A stretch of DNA of 64,000 nucleotides, taken from positions 1,451,605 through 1,515,604 of the forward strand of contig VZRN01005166.1 of assembly GCA_013397935.1 (NCBI GenBank), written 5' to 3'. This document shows, in pieces, positions 28,069 to 41,400 of the stretch. Numbering within the stretch: the stretch's first letter is position 1; every line of letters begins with the position of its first letter. This stretch comes from Dasyornis broadbenti. Taxonomy: Eukaryota; Chordata; Aves; Passeriformes; Dasyornithidae. The notes under the pieces are model-generated. The model was not told the origin of the DNA, searched no databases, and saw only the letters and a program-made list of their open reading frames with translations. Made by a program: the position numbers and the translations under genes.

Positions 28069-28559
28069 CAGTGCCTGAGGAGAAACTGCCTGGGACCTCT
28101 TGGTGTTCGTCCAGGGCTCGGGCAGGTGGGAGTACCAGGGTCCCTGGTACGAGTGAGAGTCTGTTCACCAGCCAGAGATACTGCAACATCCCCAGAGAAG
28201 TTGTCCTTGTTGGTACCAGTCCAGACAGAAGGAGTTCCACATCGTGGAAGTGCTCCTCCTTGTGAAACTGTTTGGAGAACAGTTGGTGGGACACTGTCCT
28301 GCATCTGTGGTTCTGAGCATCAGCCTCTGGTCTTTCCACAGTGGCCATACGCATGATATGGCTACGCAGCAGGACACAGATCAAGGCAGTGACACGCATC
28401 TCATGGGTGAGGACACAAAGAGAAGGGTGCCATTGGCAATGCTCTGCCAAAGAGTGAACTATGAGTCTGGTAAGCAGGGGACAGAGCCAGGAGTCTGTCG
28501 CTAACCACTTGACCGCCCAGCTGGCCAAGCAGGTGACTTGCACAGTGCCCTGGCCACTG
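28069..28559. other. Unassigned GC-richer segment between CR1 and ERV remnants
   Basis: Roughly 490 bases distinctly richer in G+C than the CR1 on its left, with long open frames on both strands (180 codons on the minus strand, partly running into the CR1). It may belong to the neighbouring ERV or to another transposon. It contains the palindrome GTACCAGGGTCCCTGGTAC at 28132-28150. Confidence 0.4.
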
Positions 28560-29168
28560 ATTGCAGCATCAGCCTGGCAGGCTGCAACAAGTCGCGATCT
28601 TGAGTTTGCTTCTCTGGCTCACTGGGGAGCTGGCAGCAGTCCGATTGAAACTGTAGCGAGTAGCAGAGGTGAAGGAGGAGAGAGTGACTCTTTGCTACAG
28701 CAGTTCCCAAGACTATTACCCGCCCAGAGAGCCACAGAACAGAGCTCAAACAAGAAAGCATAACAAAGAGCACCAGGATGCGGGTTACAACGTACTTTAT
28801 ACAAGGGGAAAAATGGGGCGGAGAGAAGGGATAAACCAATAGGGAAATGACATAGGGTGACAGGGAACCAATAACCTGGGACTTAAGGTGGGACTAATAT
28901 AAATGAACCAATGGGGTTAACAAGGAGACAGAACTTTCCAGTAGAAGGGGATGGAACTACTAGTGCTGGGGGAGGACACTTACTCTGATTGACGACGCTG
29001 GGGAGTGGCTAGCTTCTCTGCACTGCCCTCAGCGTCACTATCAGGGGCAGGATCAGCTGCCCCCTGAACATTTTCATTAATCCAAAACCTAAAGGCAGTC
29101 TGTGTTACTGCCACCTCGCTGATGGCAGACTGGGTCACTGCCACAGGAGTCAAGTGTGGGATTGTCCC
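28560..29168 (-). mobile_element. Endogenous retrovirus 3' end: end of an internal reading frame plus LTR (minus strand)
   Basis: Read on the minus strand, a 62-codon open frame runs from 29168 to a TAA at 28982-28980. One base later, at 28978, an LTR-like sequence starts with TGTCCTCCCCC. Three ATTGG (reverse CCAAT) motifs at about 28836, 28866 and 28912 precede a TATA box (TTGTATAAAG, near 28793-28802), in promoter order. The LTR 3' boundary is uncertain, around 28560. The reading frame is closed upstream by a stop codon, so the copy is truncated. I could not assign the family or the protein; placement against the LTR suggests the end of the last retroviral gene. Confidence 0.55.
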
Positions 29169-31479
29169 TCAGCGTGAGGAGTCTGACTATTCTGTTTGCT
29201 CCTCTAGCTCTGGGTGGCTGTCCATAGCTGAGCATGCCTTCTAATCTGTAAGGTTTTTGTAATGCTCCTGTGTGGATAGCAGTGCTGGAAAAGTACAGAA
29301 AAGACCACAGGGCTGATCAAAGGTAAGGAATGGCTCCTGTCCAGGGGGTGGAATAAACTGAGAAGAGAGATGGCTGAAGGAAGATGTGATGCAAATCCAC
29401 AAAATCATGACTGCTAGGAAGAAAGCACGTAGGGCATCATGGTATCTTCCAGTAACAGAATCGGGGGATGCCAAATGAAACTCCCTGATGGCAAGGTCAG
29501 TGCAAAGAAAAGGAGGCAGTTGAGCTCCCAGGGAGGAGGTGAAGGTGTGGGACTCAGTGCTGCCAGGGTTGGTAGGTGCTCACTGTTTACATGAGCTCGA
29601 ATTTGTGGAAGAATTATCCATTGATAGTTATTAAATACGAAACCGCAACCTCTGCTCCAGGATATCCATGAAGGGTGGAAGAACATCCTGGAGCAGCAGT
29701 ATTATAAGCTTGTCCTTTTATACTCTTCGCTGGCATCTCTTTTTTGCCAGGAAGAGAAGAGATCCTGAGATAGGTGGATCCTTGATCTGGCACACATGGG
29801 CATTCTTAGGAATGCAGGTGTGTTCTTCACATGAAGACAAAAGTGGGGTTTTTCAGCATTTGCACAATTTTGATCCCACTAATCGTACAAACTCAGTGAA
29901 ACAAGTTTATGGTTAAGACAACTCCACAGGACACCAGTGCGCAAGTCCTTTCGCTGTTCTTGGCCCAAAATGGCTGCTGACTTGCCCATGTGTAAGTCAA
30001 ATCCAGAAAAGGGAAGCAACATTTCTGGGTGAAGGAAAGACGGTGCAGACAGAAAAGTTAGTTGATTTTGTCTAATATAGCCAGGTGTGTTGAGCGGCCT
30101 GGCTCTTGGTGTCCGCTGTTCAGTGTTCAGGCTGATCCAGCTGTATGAAGTCATTCAACTTGGCAAATCATGAAGTGTTGAGCTGTGTCAGTAGTCAAAT
30201 CATAGCCTTGTACTCTAAAAATGTGTATATGAGGGGTGCAGCAACAGAGCTGGGTGCTCAGTGATGTCAGATGGAGCAGCACTTTTTTCATAAAGGAGTT
30301 TTGTTTGGAAAGAAATGCTGTATGAGATGACAGTTTTGGGGCTGCTGAGGTACTTCATGTGTTTGAAACCAAGTGGATGCAGCATATGAAAGAACCAAGG
30401 TCACCCTTGAGATGTGGGCCACCCAGCCTGAGAGCTTGGCTCAGCCACACAAGAATCATTTCCTCAGCCTGCCAAAGCATGAACCAGGGTTTAGCCTATG
30501 CTCAGGTATGTCATGGTGTTCATCTGATAACGCTGCCTGATGATTAATCTCTACTATTAATTGCACATTAATATAGTTCACTGCAGCATATTGAAAGCCT
30601 TAGCAAAACAAAGGAGTTTTATGGCTCATAATAGAACAGGTAGAAGAAAGAACCTTATTTTAAATTTGTGTGATGCAACATGTTGAATCCACATGCCACT
30701 TGTGATGTGATATCCAGACATCTGTCTCTCCACTCCCTTTTGACACCCCACATGCAGCATTGCTTGTTACTACTCTGGCAACTGTGGACTTGGAGAGATT
30801 CTGGTTATCTTGGGTGGTCTTCTGCTGAAAGGAGACTGAATATCTGCAACAACCCTCCTATGCAACCCTGGGCTGTATTTCTGTTGGGAGAGTGCTATCG
30901 TAGAGCTGCTGTGGGGTGACATGCCATCCTGGTTGTAGGCAGATAAGGGAGTGTGCTGAGCTCTCCAAAGGGCTGTGAGGCTGTTCTGAGGGTGTGTGTC
31001 TCACCCCTCCCATGGCTCTTTAGGAGCTTCTCCAGCAGACTAAAGCCATGATTCAGTCATTTCTTCCTCTTGAGCTCTCACAGGGCCAGGCAGTTCTTCA
31101 CTTTGGGTGTGAAGATGGGATGGCCTTTGGTCTAGGGGAAGGAAAAACCTTCCTAGATTGCGCCTATTTCACCTACCAATGAAAAAGTGAAACAATGAAT
31201 GGGAAAATGTGCAATTATTTCCTGCAGGTGACCAACCTGTGCCATGGGTGCATCATCCAGAATTCTTGAACCAACATGTAATTGATAAAAGGGGTGGACC
31301 CAGGATGGGCTAGGTCTGTGAAGAAACCAGCCATGGTACTATGGTCCTCAAAGTGGAGAATCACAGCAAGGTAACACAAGAATGACAAGAGCATGCAAAT
31401 GTCAGCAAACATGAATCACCTCAGGAGCAGGAGGCTGGGGGAGAAGGGGTAAGGTTGCCCAAAGGTAACCTCTGACTGG
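29169..31479. other. Intergenic, no gene recognised
   Basis: No gene-like frame. Retroviral internal sequence may extend leftward from the ERV remnant into the first few hundred bases, but I cannot see readable protein beyond 29168. Confidence 0.5.
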
Positions 31480-31790
31480 TTAGTGTGGTAAAAACCACAC
31501 TCTTGGGAGGGGGCCTTATGTCAGACCGCCCTAGTGTAAAGAACTAGCCACTGATCACAGCATGTGCAGAAATGCATAGGTTAAGTTGACCAATGAACAA
31601 GTTTTGTGCAACTTCTTTGTTGTAAGTTCTATAAAAGCCCCTAAACTCTCCAAAAAAGCAGCTTTGCAAGCTATCACTTAGCATTCATTTCTGCTTGGTA
31701 TGTCATCAAAGGTTAGAAACTGGATCTTGGCTCCATGTGATCATTGGGTCTGACTCTCTGGGCAAGGACCTAAACCCCAGCTGAGGGAGA
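31480..31790 (+). mobile_element. Possible solo LTR or retroviral promoter remnant
   Basis: A CCAAT motif (GACCAATGAAC, about 31589) lies some 40 bases before TTCTATAAAAGCCCC (about 31627-31641), with a purine-rich tract (GGGGGAGAAGGGG, 31437-31449) upstream. The layout resembles an avian LTR, but neither a TG start, a CA end nor a target duplication could be fixed. It could equally be a chance arrangement. Confidence 0.3.
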
Positions 31791-34589
31791 ACAGTGCAAT
31801 GGCTGGATGGCAATCATTCCAGCTGGTGGATAAAAATACAGTAAGGCAAACTTAAAGTTTGTAGGGACAGCCCAGTGGAACTGAGCAAGTTCTGCTCTGC
31901 TTCTTAACCTTCTTAACCCATTTGGCCCCAAATATTGTAAATTCTGCACACTCCTTGGCTCTGAGTAATTTGTGGAAAGAAGAAATGAAACCAGATGGAA
32001 AAATAGGAAATCTAAAGCACAGCTCTAGAAGCAGAGAGAAGTTAACCCATACTTGTTTGCATATAGTCAAGCAATGGGTGCCAGGAAGGATGCAGGAAAA
32101 ATCCACTCACATTTCTGGTAGTAACTGTGTCTGCAACACTGCACCGTGGTTTTAATTCTGTCAGGTGGGGGATGCTCTCAGGGGTTCTCATCTGGCAGAG
32201 CACTAATCTGAGAGATGCTGAGTGCCACATGAAAATAGAGCTCATGAGCAATAGGGTGCTAAACAGAGCACGAAGAGGACACTTGAGGATTTGCAGTTGA
32301 CCTGAGGCCATGGTTTCTTATCTGGCTGGCCACCACCACACTGTCTATGTGCCCATGGAGTTGCCCTGTGCATGGGGCTGAGGATGACCAAGTATCTTGC
32401 TTCTGGCTGGGGGTGAGATAAGTCCTGGCTATCAGGTCCTGCCCTGACAGACCTCCTGTGGGGGAGTCCCCACAGTCCCAGCACTACAGAGCCACCAGCC
32501 CACATGCTGCTCTGACACTGGAATGGAGCAGAGGAGCTGAATCTCCCCTAAAACTAATGTGACAGTAGTGAGATGAGCAAGGTCTCCTTCTGGGATTCCC
32601 CACATTATCCTCTAATGAAATAACTGAATTTTATTAAACAGAAGTCACCACAACATCCAGATGAGTATGTGGACAGTCTTCTGAAAGGTGGGACCTCAGA
32701 TGCACTAAGACAATGCTATTCTTGCTGGTAAGTCTGCAGATTCACTGTGAATTTAAGGAGAGGTTCTCAAGGCTGGGTGACATTTTATTGAGATGGGCAT
32801 TTCTTAAGCCATTGTGAAGGACATAAAAAACATGTATGAAAGTCATGTGAGAACAGGAAAGGCCTCAGGTGGATTTATCCTAACCTTAAAAGAAGAGCAA
32901 ATGGAAGTCTTGAGAGAAGTTCCCGTTATCAAAAGCATAGATCTATTGAATAATACGGCTCATGTTAGAAGATGGAGTTTCTGGAACAAGGTGTTATTAG
33001 AAACTTTTGTCCTTCTGTTAAAGAAGTCATGCACTTAGCCAGGGGATGCTGCATATCAAATGTATTTTTGCTGTGGTATCTGCTGTTTAAGCACATTGCT
33101 GTCAAATACAGGCTTTGGCATGAAACCATGCAGTACAATTATCCCCATTCCAACAAACTGGTGGAAAACCTATCAAAGTCACAGGAAGCAGCTGTGGAAA
33201 GACAAGGAGAAGTGATCTGAAGGCAGACAACTGGAGAATAAACATGGGAATGTTCAAGAGTCAGGAAATGGAAGTTGTCCTTTTGGAAGGAAACACAAGT
33301 ATGTCATATATTAGCTAAACTGTCTGTAATAGCCTTCATCACATGGTGAAAGAACTGGAGAACTGATGGGAATATAGAAATTCAGATATGTGGAAATACA
33401 GGATATGTTTCAGAGAGATGTATCTTGAGGAGTCCAATGTCAGTCTGGGAATACAAGTCAGGGATCACTTCATCTCAGAGGAACAAGTGTAAGAAGCTTC
33501 TCTCTGAACACTTATTTCTCATTTGTGAGCACTTGCTATGAGTAGTAACAAGTGGTTTACCTTCATGGTAAAAACCCCAAGCTGTTTCTCTCAGTGAAGA
33601 AAACCTTCTTCCAGTTCTCATCTACTGATGTTTTTCACAACTAAAGCTGCGAACAACGGTGCGTGGCCTGCCAGAAGCCAAGAGTAAGGTCACTGTGCAG
33701 AGAGCCAAGACAAAAGAAGCTCCAGGAGTGCTGGGATACGTGGGATTGCCACTTCTCTGTGGGGAGGAAGCTGCCTTTTCGAGTGGTGTAAAACAATTGC
33801 CACAAGCAGCTGTGGGAAGCCTTGGCTGGGTGAGGTTATCCCAGAGGACACATGGGAAATAGGCAGCATCTCCCCGAAAGCCAGATCAGAGAGCCCTGAG
33901 CAGGCAGCTCTGCCCAAGAAAGCCTCAGCCACAGTGGGCTCGGACAGCTGAGCCCCAGGGCATGGCACAGCCAGAGCGAGAGCCCTGCCAGTGCTTTGTA
34001 ACTGTGCTGATGTCTGGCTGGAGCCACCCTCCATTAGAGCTCGGCAAATGCACAAACTACACGTGCACACACTCTCTGTTCTCTCCTGTCTGGAGGAGAT
34101 TCATTTGGTACATCAACCTCTAACAGAGGTCACCCCTTATATAAACTACTGGTGAATAAAGTCAAGAAAAAAACTTCAAAAGAGTGTATTTTTCATAGAA
34201 GAGGCTGGAGTGGGTGGGGATTTCTTTCAGAATTTCATCGCCAAAAGAAATGAAGAGGGTCTCAGCTCTTCTGGTTTAGAAGCCGAGTCTCTCTAGAGTA
34301 TGGCATAATTAATTTAACTGTTCTGCCCCTTCTTCCCTGTTAGGAAAAACAGACAGTGAATTCTCAATGCCAGGCAACTTTATTTAGAGTGTAGATTATT
34401 TATACAGATCATAAATGCAATGTCAGGACTAACCATGACTATGGAATGGCCTTTCTCCCAGTGTGAGCACCAGCTCTAAATAATTAATACTTTTGAGACT
34501 TCTCTAAGCCCCCAAATTCACATGGGACCAGGGAAACAGGAATGCTAATTGTAGAATCTTCAGCAGTTTTGATGGACAAAGCACTGAAC
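31791..34589. other. Intergenic, no gene recognised
   Basis: Two overlapping open frames at 32814-33038 and 32972-33220 lie in A-rich sequence and resemble no family I know. TATATAAACTAC plus AATAAAG near 34138-34159 could be chance. Confidence 0.5.
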
Positions 34590-34716
34590 TCCTCTTCTTC
34601 AGCTTCTCCATCTCTAAAACTGGGATGTCTGTCGGTTTTACAGTCACGTAGTGAAGACTGATTTATTGTTTAATTTGTGTAAAGAATTAAATAAGTGCTA
34701 AGTATTATTATTATCA
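34590..34716 (+). mobile_element. Ancient MIR-like amniote SINE 3' part
   Basis: CTTCTCCATCTCTAAAACTGGG is followed ~70 bases later by AAATAAGTGCTAAGTATTATTATTATC, the end structure of amniote MIR-type SINEs. Confidence 0.55.
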
Positions 34717-37700
34717 AGCCAGAAGGGTGAGTCAATGACCTGTTTCCTATCTGAGCTTGCCTTCAAGGTTTGATGTTTCTGGCATCTACAGGAATTGAAT
34801 ATCTGCCATAGGTTGTATTCATATAGGGATGCGAATAAAGCACTTTTTGTGAGCATTGTGTTGCTTCATGCCTTGTGATTACAGAATAAAAGTGCATAGA
34901 TTAAAACTGCTTTGGGATGCACAGCATCTCCATGGGATTTGCCATGCTGGGAATCACAGCAGCAGGTTCCTACAGACACATGAAGAGATGGGTGCCTGGG
35001 GCAGACCCGTAGAGAGGAGAGGATGTTTAGTTCTACTCTCCTGCAGATTTCCTGTATGCCTTTTGCAGGTCAGCTGGGAAAATCCTCACAGATCACTTTG
35101 GAGAAGCTCAAATGTCACCCATCTGCTATGGCTGTTCAGGTAAGACCATGTGTCATTTAGGCCATGCAGAACTATTGACTTCTTATTCCTTGACGCCGAC
35201 ATCAAACAGGGAGCTCACCTGTCTTTGCCATGTAGTCACCGCGTACAGTGGTAGTGTCAAGACCATTTTTGCTAATTATTCACTGAGAAGCATCATTGTT
35301 CTGATATCAATCAAATATTTTGCTGAAACTTATGGGATGTATGCCAACCCCCAATGCTCTCCTCAGTTGATCCCAAAGGGCAAAATCAAAGTTTGCACTA
35401 ATTACTCAACCATTCCTTAGCCTTTCCCTGTTTTCCCTTGTCCCCTACAGCCATGTTCATTCCAGTGGAAGTACTTATGATGGCCAAACCTTGTCCCCAT
35501 TAGAAAAGATGGGATCTCTGCCACTGTCTTAGAAATTAATATCCTAAAAGTCATACTGAAGAGGGAGTTTATCTGGATTAAGGTAGATTGTGACATTCAA
35601 AGCAAAATAGCATCCTTCCAAAAGGAAAATGCCCTGTCTGAGCCCTTTTATCCAGAGGCAAATGGAAAAGAATGTTTAATTTAGTTTTACGGTTTGGGAG
35701 TAGGACCTCACAGAAGCTTCTTCTCAGATACTGTTGGGTTATTATTTCACAACCCAAAATACTTCACATTTGTGAGTGAAATAAAGAATTTTGTCAATAT
35801 TTCTTTTTTTTCAGTTGTGAGTGTCTAAAATGAAGTCCTGAAGCCATTTCCTAGTTGTTTAGGTTAGCTAAAAAATAGATTTCTGAATACTGACCTTTTG
35901 CAACTGAGGTTGGGTTGCTGGTTTTGAAATTATCATTAGTTATCCATTTCACCTTTTGGCACTAAAGTACTTGTGCAAATCTGGCCCACAATTCCCAAAG
36001 GCAAGAGGTAAATGGAAATGGAAAGAACACCTGCAGCTTCTGTAAGACCTCTTCATGCATCCCTGGTGCTGTGAGCTCTTCATTTCATCAACATAACCAC
36101 ATTCTGTTGGGAAAAATATGAAATCAGTGTTTCAGAACTGATTTTTTTCTCCATTTCTTTTCAAGTCTGAATGTACAGAGTCAGTCAAGTATTAAATTCT
36201 GAGTCAACTATCAGTCCTTGTCAAGGGGATCAGCACTGGCACACGATCTTGCCTGATCCTGTTTCCTCACACTCACCTGTTCTTCATGTTTGCTTTAACC
36301 ACTCCCTTGGCTTTGTATCTCACTGTTGACTTGGCACCATGCTTCATCTCACTTTTTTTCCTAGAACAGCCTCCCACTCATGCCTGTCAAGTGCCCACCA
36401 TCCCCCATCAAAACTACCTTTATCCCAAAGGAAGTTCCTTTGCAACCTTCCCTCAATGTCTTGGGGTGTGATCCTTGCCTTGGTGAGATGGTATCTGCCT
36501 CAATGAACTGGTGTGTGTCTGTGCACTGAAGTCAGCAGAAGGTCAGCAGGGCTGATGCCTGCTAACTTTTGTTGTAACAGGATCTGTAATGGTTTTGCAC
36601 TCCCATAAGGCCCTATGCTGGTGCTGACAGTCTAATTAAAAGCAGCAATTTGCTGTAATGTTCTGGGATTTCCACTGATGTTGTTGCTCTGTTATTCCTG
36701 TTTGAAAATCTGTTGTTGAATTCTGGTGTTGTCTCCTTCCTGCTAGGAACAACCCTAAACCAGGATGTTTCCACCATTACATAGAAGACACATTTATATC
36801 CCACAAATGCTTTTTGCATAGTATAATGGAGCTTTACATACCCTTTTCTTGTATTGAATATGTTATCATAATCATTAGGATGAGTAGTAAAAAAATAAAG
36901 GGGACAACCATCTAACATGGTAAAAATTGATGGCAACTACTGAGGCAGTCTTAGAAGGGACCATAGAAAGACAGAAAACAATGAAGTTGGCTAGATACAG
37001 AACTTACTATCTGCATATTATGCTTAAACAGGCAAAAGTGTCTAGGTACTGCTTGATAAAGTCAGTGGAAAAGAAGATCTTTTGGATCCATGGACACTTT
37101 CAGACAAGGACAGAATTGGGACAAGAATCTGAAGAAGTGATTTTCATCTTTATCACCTTGCTTCCTTGGTCCATTTCTAAATCTACCTCAATAGTTGTCA
37201 TTCTTCCTGAAGAGATCTTTCACACAAGACAGATTTTTCCATATGTGGTGGTGTTGCATATATCCTCCTTGCCCAGACCCATCTCTTTGTCAAGAACAAT
37301 AACGAAGGCAAGAAAGAGAAAAACACCAAGCAGTAAAGGAGGAAAAGAGCTGAAAAAAACGTAGCTGACACCAGCATAACAGAAAAAGAAATGATGGAGA
37401 CAGAGAGTAATCTGCAGATAGAAGGAAGAACAAAAAGATATCAACAACCTAGGACTTATGTGTGCAGGCAAAAGGAAGGTCTATACAAATGGGCACTGCT
37501 GACCAAGAAGAATTTCTATTCTGATTGTCCTCCTGTTTGCAGAAAACAGCAAAGTATCCTGGCTTGCCACATAAATTGTTCTGGGACTCAATTTGACTGG
37601 TTTTAACAGGTGGCCAGAGTAAATCACAGACCTGTCAAGCATATTGCCAGAGGAGCTGAGATACATGGTGTTAGGAGTTAGCAGTAAGCCTGCAAAGCGT

Positions 37701-37739
37701 GGAAGAAAGCATGGATCAGCAAGGAAAATGGTCCTGGAC
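34717..37739. other. Intergenic, no gene recognised
   Basis: A+T-rich DNA without coding features. The part from 36.9 kb onward has the A-rich sense-strand composition of old LINE sequence and may belong to the degraded CR1 that follows. Confidence 0.5.
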
Positions 37740-38480
37740 AATTGCCAAAACCCAGCCAACTTCAGTCTTGTAAAATTGATTGTAACAAATGGCAGACTTC
37801 TTTAGTCTATAAATAAAAGGCAAACGAGAAGAGGAAGTGGTTTCTGCTTTGCAGTGAAAGGCAGCAGAGATTAAAGATAATATAGGTTTGGCTCCAAACC
37901 TAAATGAGTACTTCACTTGAGTTTGTAGGACACCAGTATAAAACCTGTGGGCAAAGACACCTTGTCTAATGAGAGAGTCTCTATGTAAGTGAAAACTGCA
38001 GCAGTTGTGGTGGAAGCAAAAGCCAAAGGATTTGCTGTGTACACACCAAAGGGAGCTGATTGTATTTTCTGGCAATATGAAAGAGCTTCTAGGTGAAGTT
38101 GCAGTTACAGTGAGGAGTCAGTCTACCAAATCCAGCTTAGTATGTTCTGGCTGGAGGGTTGCAGTCATAGTGCTTATTTTGAAGGGTGGATGAAAAGCCA
38201 TCTGGGCACCTTGAGTCATTAGTCTGACACAGAAGTAAATACAATTTTTTTAAAGTGTGCTTGAAAAGCTAATTGCAGTCATGTAGGTAAATGGAAATGA
38301 AGAAATGCAGTAGAGATTTATCTAAAGATAAAGACTGTAGAATTAACACATTTCTAAACAAATGATACCTGAGGAACCTACAACAGATCTAGTCTACTTG
38401 TACTTCAATAAGGTCTTTGTTATTGTATCAAATAAGATAACTACACTACGGTGAAAAAGAACTGGTTGAAAAGAGGATGG
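37740..38480 (+). mobile_element. Possible degraded CR1 reverse-transcriptase region
   Basis: Conceptual translation around 38390-38450 reads TDLVYLYFNKVFVIVSNK, close to the LINE reverse-transcriptase block with VYLDFSKAFD-like spacing. Near 37800-37840 an INKRQTRRGS-like string resembles the CR1 segment before that domain. Stops and frameshifts are frequent, so nothing is translated. This is a tentative call from weak protein similarity. Confidence 0.4.
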
Positions 38481-41400
38481 CAGCTAGGTATGTCCAACAG
38501 GGAACTGATGGACTGGAGGGAGAAGTCTCTCTACAAAGAATGGGAATTCAGATGGGAAATACTTAATATCCTTATCAATGACTGCAGCAGGAATGGCAAA
38601 AATCCAGAGCGTGTTAGTAAAATATGATGATGGCCATCACAGGTGCAGAAAAGGATACGCCTAAGACCAAGCTGAATTTGCAGATTTGCAAATGCAATAA
38701 AAAAGCACTTTTCCCTTTAGCCATTTCTGCAAGCTGGTTAGATACCTCTCCCATTTCTAAAGAGTCTCTCTTTGTCTCCAGTGACGAAGGAGCAAGTGAT
38801 TCTGCAGGAGGGAAATCCACTTACTCTGTCTTGGCTATGTTGGCTTTGCCACATTACTCAGATAAAAAGCGATGTAAACATTTGTTTTGGCCTGAGTATG
38901 GCACTTGTAGAGCAGATCTGATGAATAGGATGATGTCAGTTTTCATTTCTGATCTAAGCCTGGGTGTAAAGAGAAGAGATGCATAAACAGCTCTTGGGCA
39001 GATCTGCCACTCTTTGCAGCGAGATGATGAAAACCAAGGAAAGTGGAAAGAAATGGAGATGAAAATTGCAGTCCAGACACCTGTGGGATGACTCGACCAT
39101 GGGAATGGTCACTGTGGGGTGGGTGAAAGAGGAGTTCAAGACAAGGCTGCCCTGGGCTTAGCTTAGGAGGTAGCAGCAGAGGGGGAGTAGACTTCAGAGA
39201 AGTTACATACAAATGGCTGTGGTCCTCCTTGGCTTTTATCAAGGTACTCAGAAACTGAGCCAGCAGCAAGGCACAGGTGAGCCCCGTGGCTCTCTTGGCC
39301 GGGACCATCAATGTGCCTTCCTGTGCCAGGGCCAGAGCAACCAAACCCTGAGACTTCATCCACAGGGACACAGAGTTCAGTTTTACCTTGACTGATGGAA
39401 AGCCTCAGATTAGCTCCAGTCCCGAGAAATTGGTACTGAATGTGTCATTATGATGATTAATGTTACAATCAGGGCCATTTGCAATCTCAGACCTGTTTAA
39501 CACCACTGCCAATGCCAAGCAGTCTTCTTTAAGGATGGGTCGAAGGAGCACAGCACAGAACACTCTGTATCAATAAAAGGCACAGCCTGAAGCATGGCAG
39601 TGCCTGGGCAGAGCTCAGCCAGCAACTGGGGAGAGTGGCAAAACACAGTTGGTGCAAGGTGCCCAGAGCTCAGACGTGGACAGCAAGGCCTTGCGGAGAG
39701 GGAGGCAGAGCCTCTTGGGCCACAGAGCTTGGGGGATTCAGCACTCATCACCTTCCTCTCTGCTGTGCTCAAGGAGAGGGCGCTTTATGAACATTTTAGC
39801 AATCCATTAGAATTGCACCAAGTAGTTCTCAAGTCCTTGTCCCGCCGTGCTCCCTACCTACATTATCACAGGAGCAATTTGCTCTGTTTCTTGAAGTCAT
39901 CCTGCAACAATCAAATGTTGCATTTTTTAACCTCTACTGGTAGTGTGCAGCAGATAAACTGAGCAGCACCAGCGAGGCTGGCAAGCTGCGCACTTAGCAG
40001 CCCTATAAAGGCATGTCAAAGAATGAGTCATTGTCGAGCCTGCAAGAGACAAAAAGATTGATTACAGAAGAGCTGAGAAATAGATTTGATGATGACTCAC
40101 AATATTCCACCCTTTTTGCATTCACAGACCTGCCAGCTGATTCATAACTGCATTCTGCCTTGCTTCTCCTCCCTGTCAAGGTGATCCATCAAACAAGGGT
40201 CCATCAATTAAAATTTCCATTCGAAAGAGGGAGGTGTGTGAGGGAGCACCCATCCCTTTCTTCTTTCATACCTGGTAAGCCCCTTTTGCTGCCCGTTAGC
40301 CTGCTGCAAAACCCATAATTTTCAGGAAAGGAGGTGATGTAGAGCCCACACATAGGACACCATGAAAACTGTGTGATGGAGGTAGGGATGATTCCTTGCT
40401 GAATGTCTAGTTTTTATAAAGTGAGATTTACTCTGTTCCCTAATTTCACTATTATTCTGAGGTCTGGAGATTTTTGGAGGAGTTTATCAATGGCTGGTCA
40501 CTCTTTGCTTCTGAAATCAAGTGAGACATAAGAAAACACAAGCAGAAAGCAAAAAAGCTCAAGCAGATGTCATTGGTTGCAACTTGACAAGCAGTTCAGA
40601 ACACTTATGAAAATCCCACTCTATGGGATTTTAATATTTTCCAGGGCACCTAGAACTCAGGATAGGTATCTTTTAAGGAAAAAAAACAAGAGTCAAATTT
40701 ATTTTATTTTGCAAGCCATTTTGGTCTTTTGCCTACTTGTCTGAAGAGTGTCAGAAAAAGAAGGTGAAATAGAATTATCTTGTGGAAGGGTAAATATATG
40801 TCTATAGCAAGAACCAGTCAAACATATGCAGCTCTTATCTAGGGTACAGCTCTAAAAAGCTGGAGGTTTTCAGGAGTGTTCATTCAAGAGGTCTCAATGA
40901 CTTCACCAGTTGGCTTGAGTTTATATTTACAAGTGGTGTCATCTGCTAGTACCTTTCTAGGACACCTGACTTAGCTTCCCATAGCTCAGCTGGGTTCTCA
41001 CTGCCAAATACATCATCCCCAGTAACATGATTGGGAGTGTCTGTCTAGGAGAGGGCTGCTTTTCTTGGACACTACAATTGTACAATCACCTTTCCTGCAC
41101 CATGATCACTTGAAGAGGCACCATGGACTGGACCCTGGCAGAAAATGCTGCTCTGGCCTCTTATCCACCACAGACCTGCTCATGTTGTTGTAAACAGGAT
41201 TTTTAGCAGAGCTGGTGCTGTGTCAAATCTCAGTGACAAGAGAATGGTCATCACTGTCCCAAGGTACACTTGGAGTGTGAAGTCCTTTGACCAGGTCAAA
41301 AACCTCCTCTTGGTCCATTTGCCAATCCCAGCATGGAGCAAAGGGGCCCTCACTGACCCTGCACACAGGAAGAAATTTCATCCTGTATTTCAACCTTTAT

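Noticed and set aside
28001..28543. 180-codon minus-strand open frame
   Set aside because: It runs from unassigned GC-rich sequence into an ancient CR1 remnant, so it is a chance composite. No protein family was recognised.
34138..34160. TATATAAAC next to AATAAAG, resembling a compact LTR or transcript end
   Set aside because: No CCAAT, no TG/CA ends and no flanking duplication; chance A+T-rich motif.
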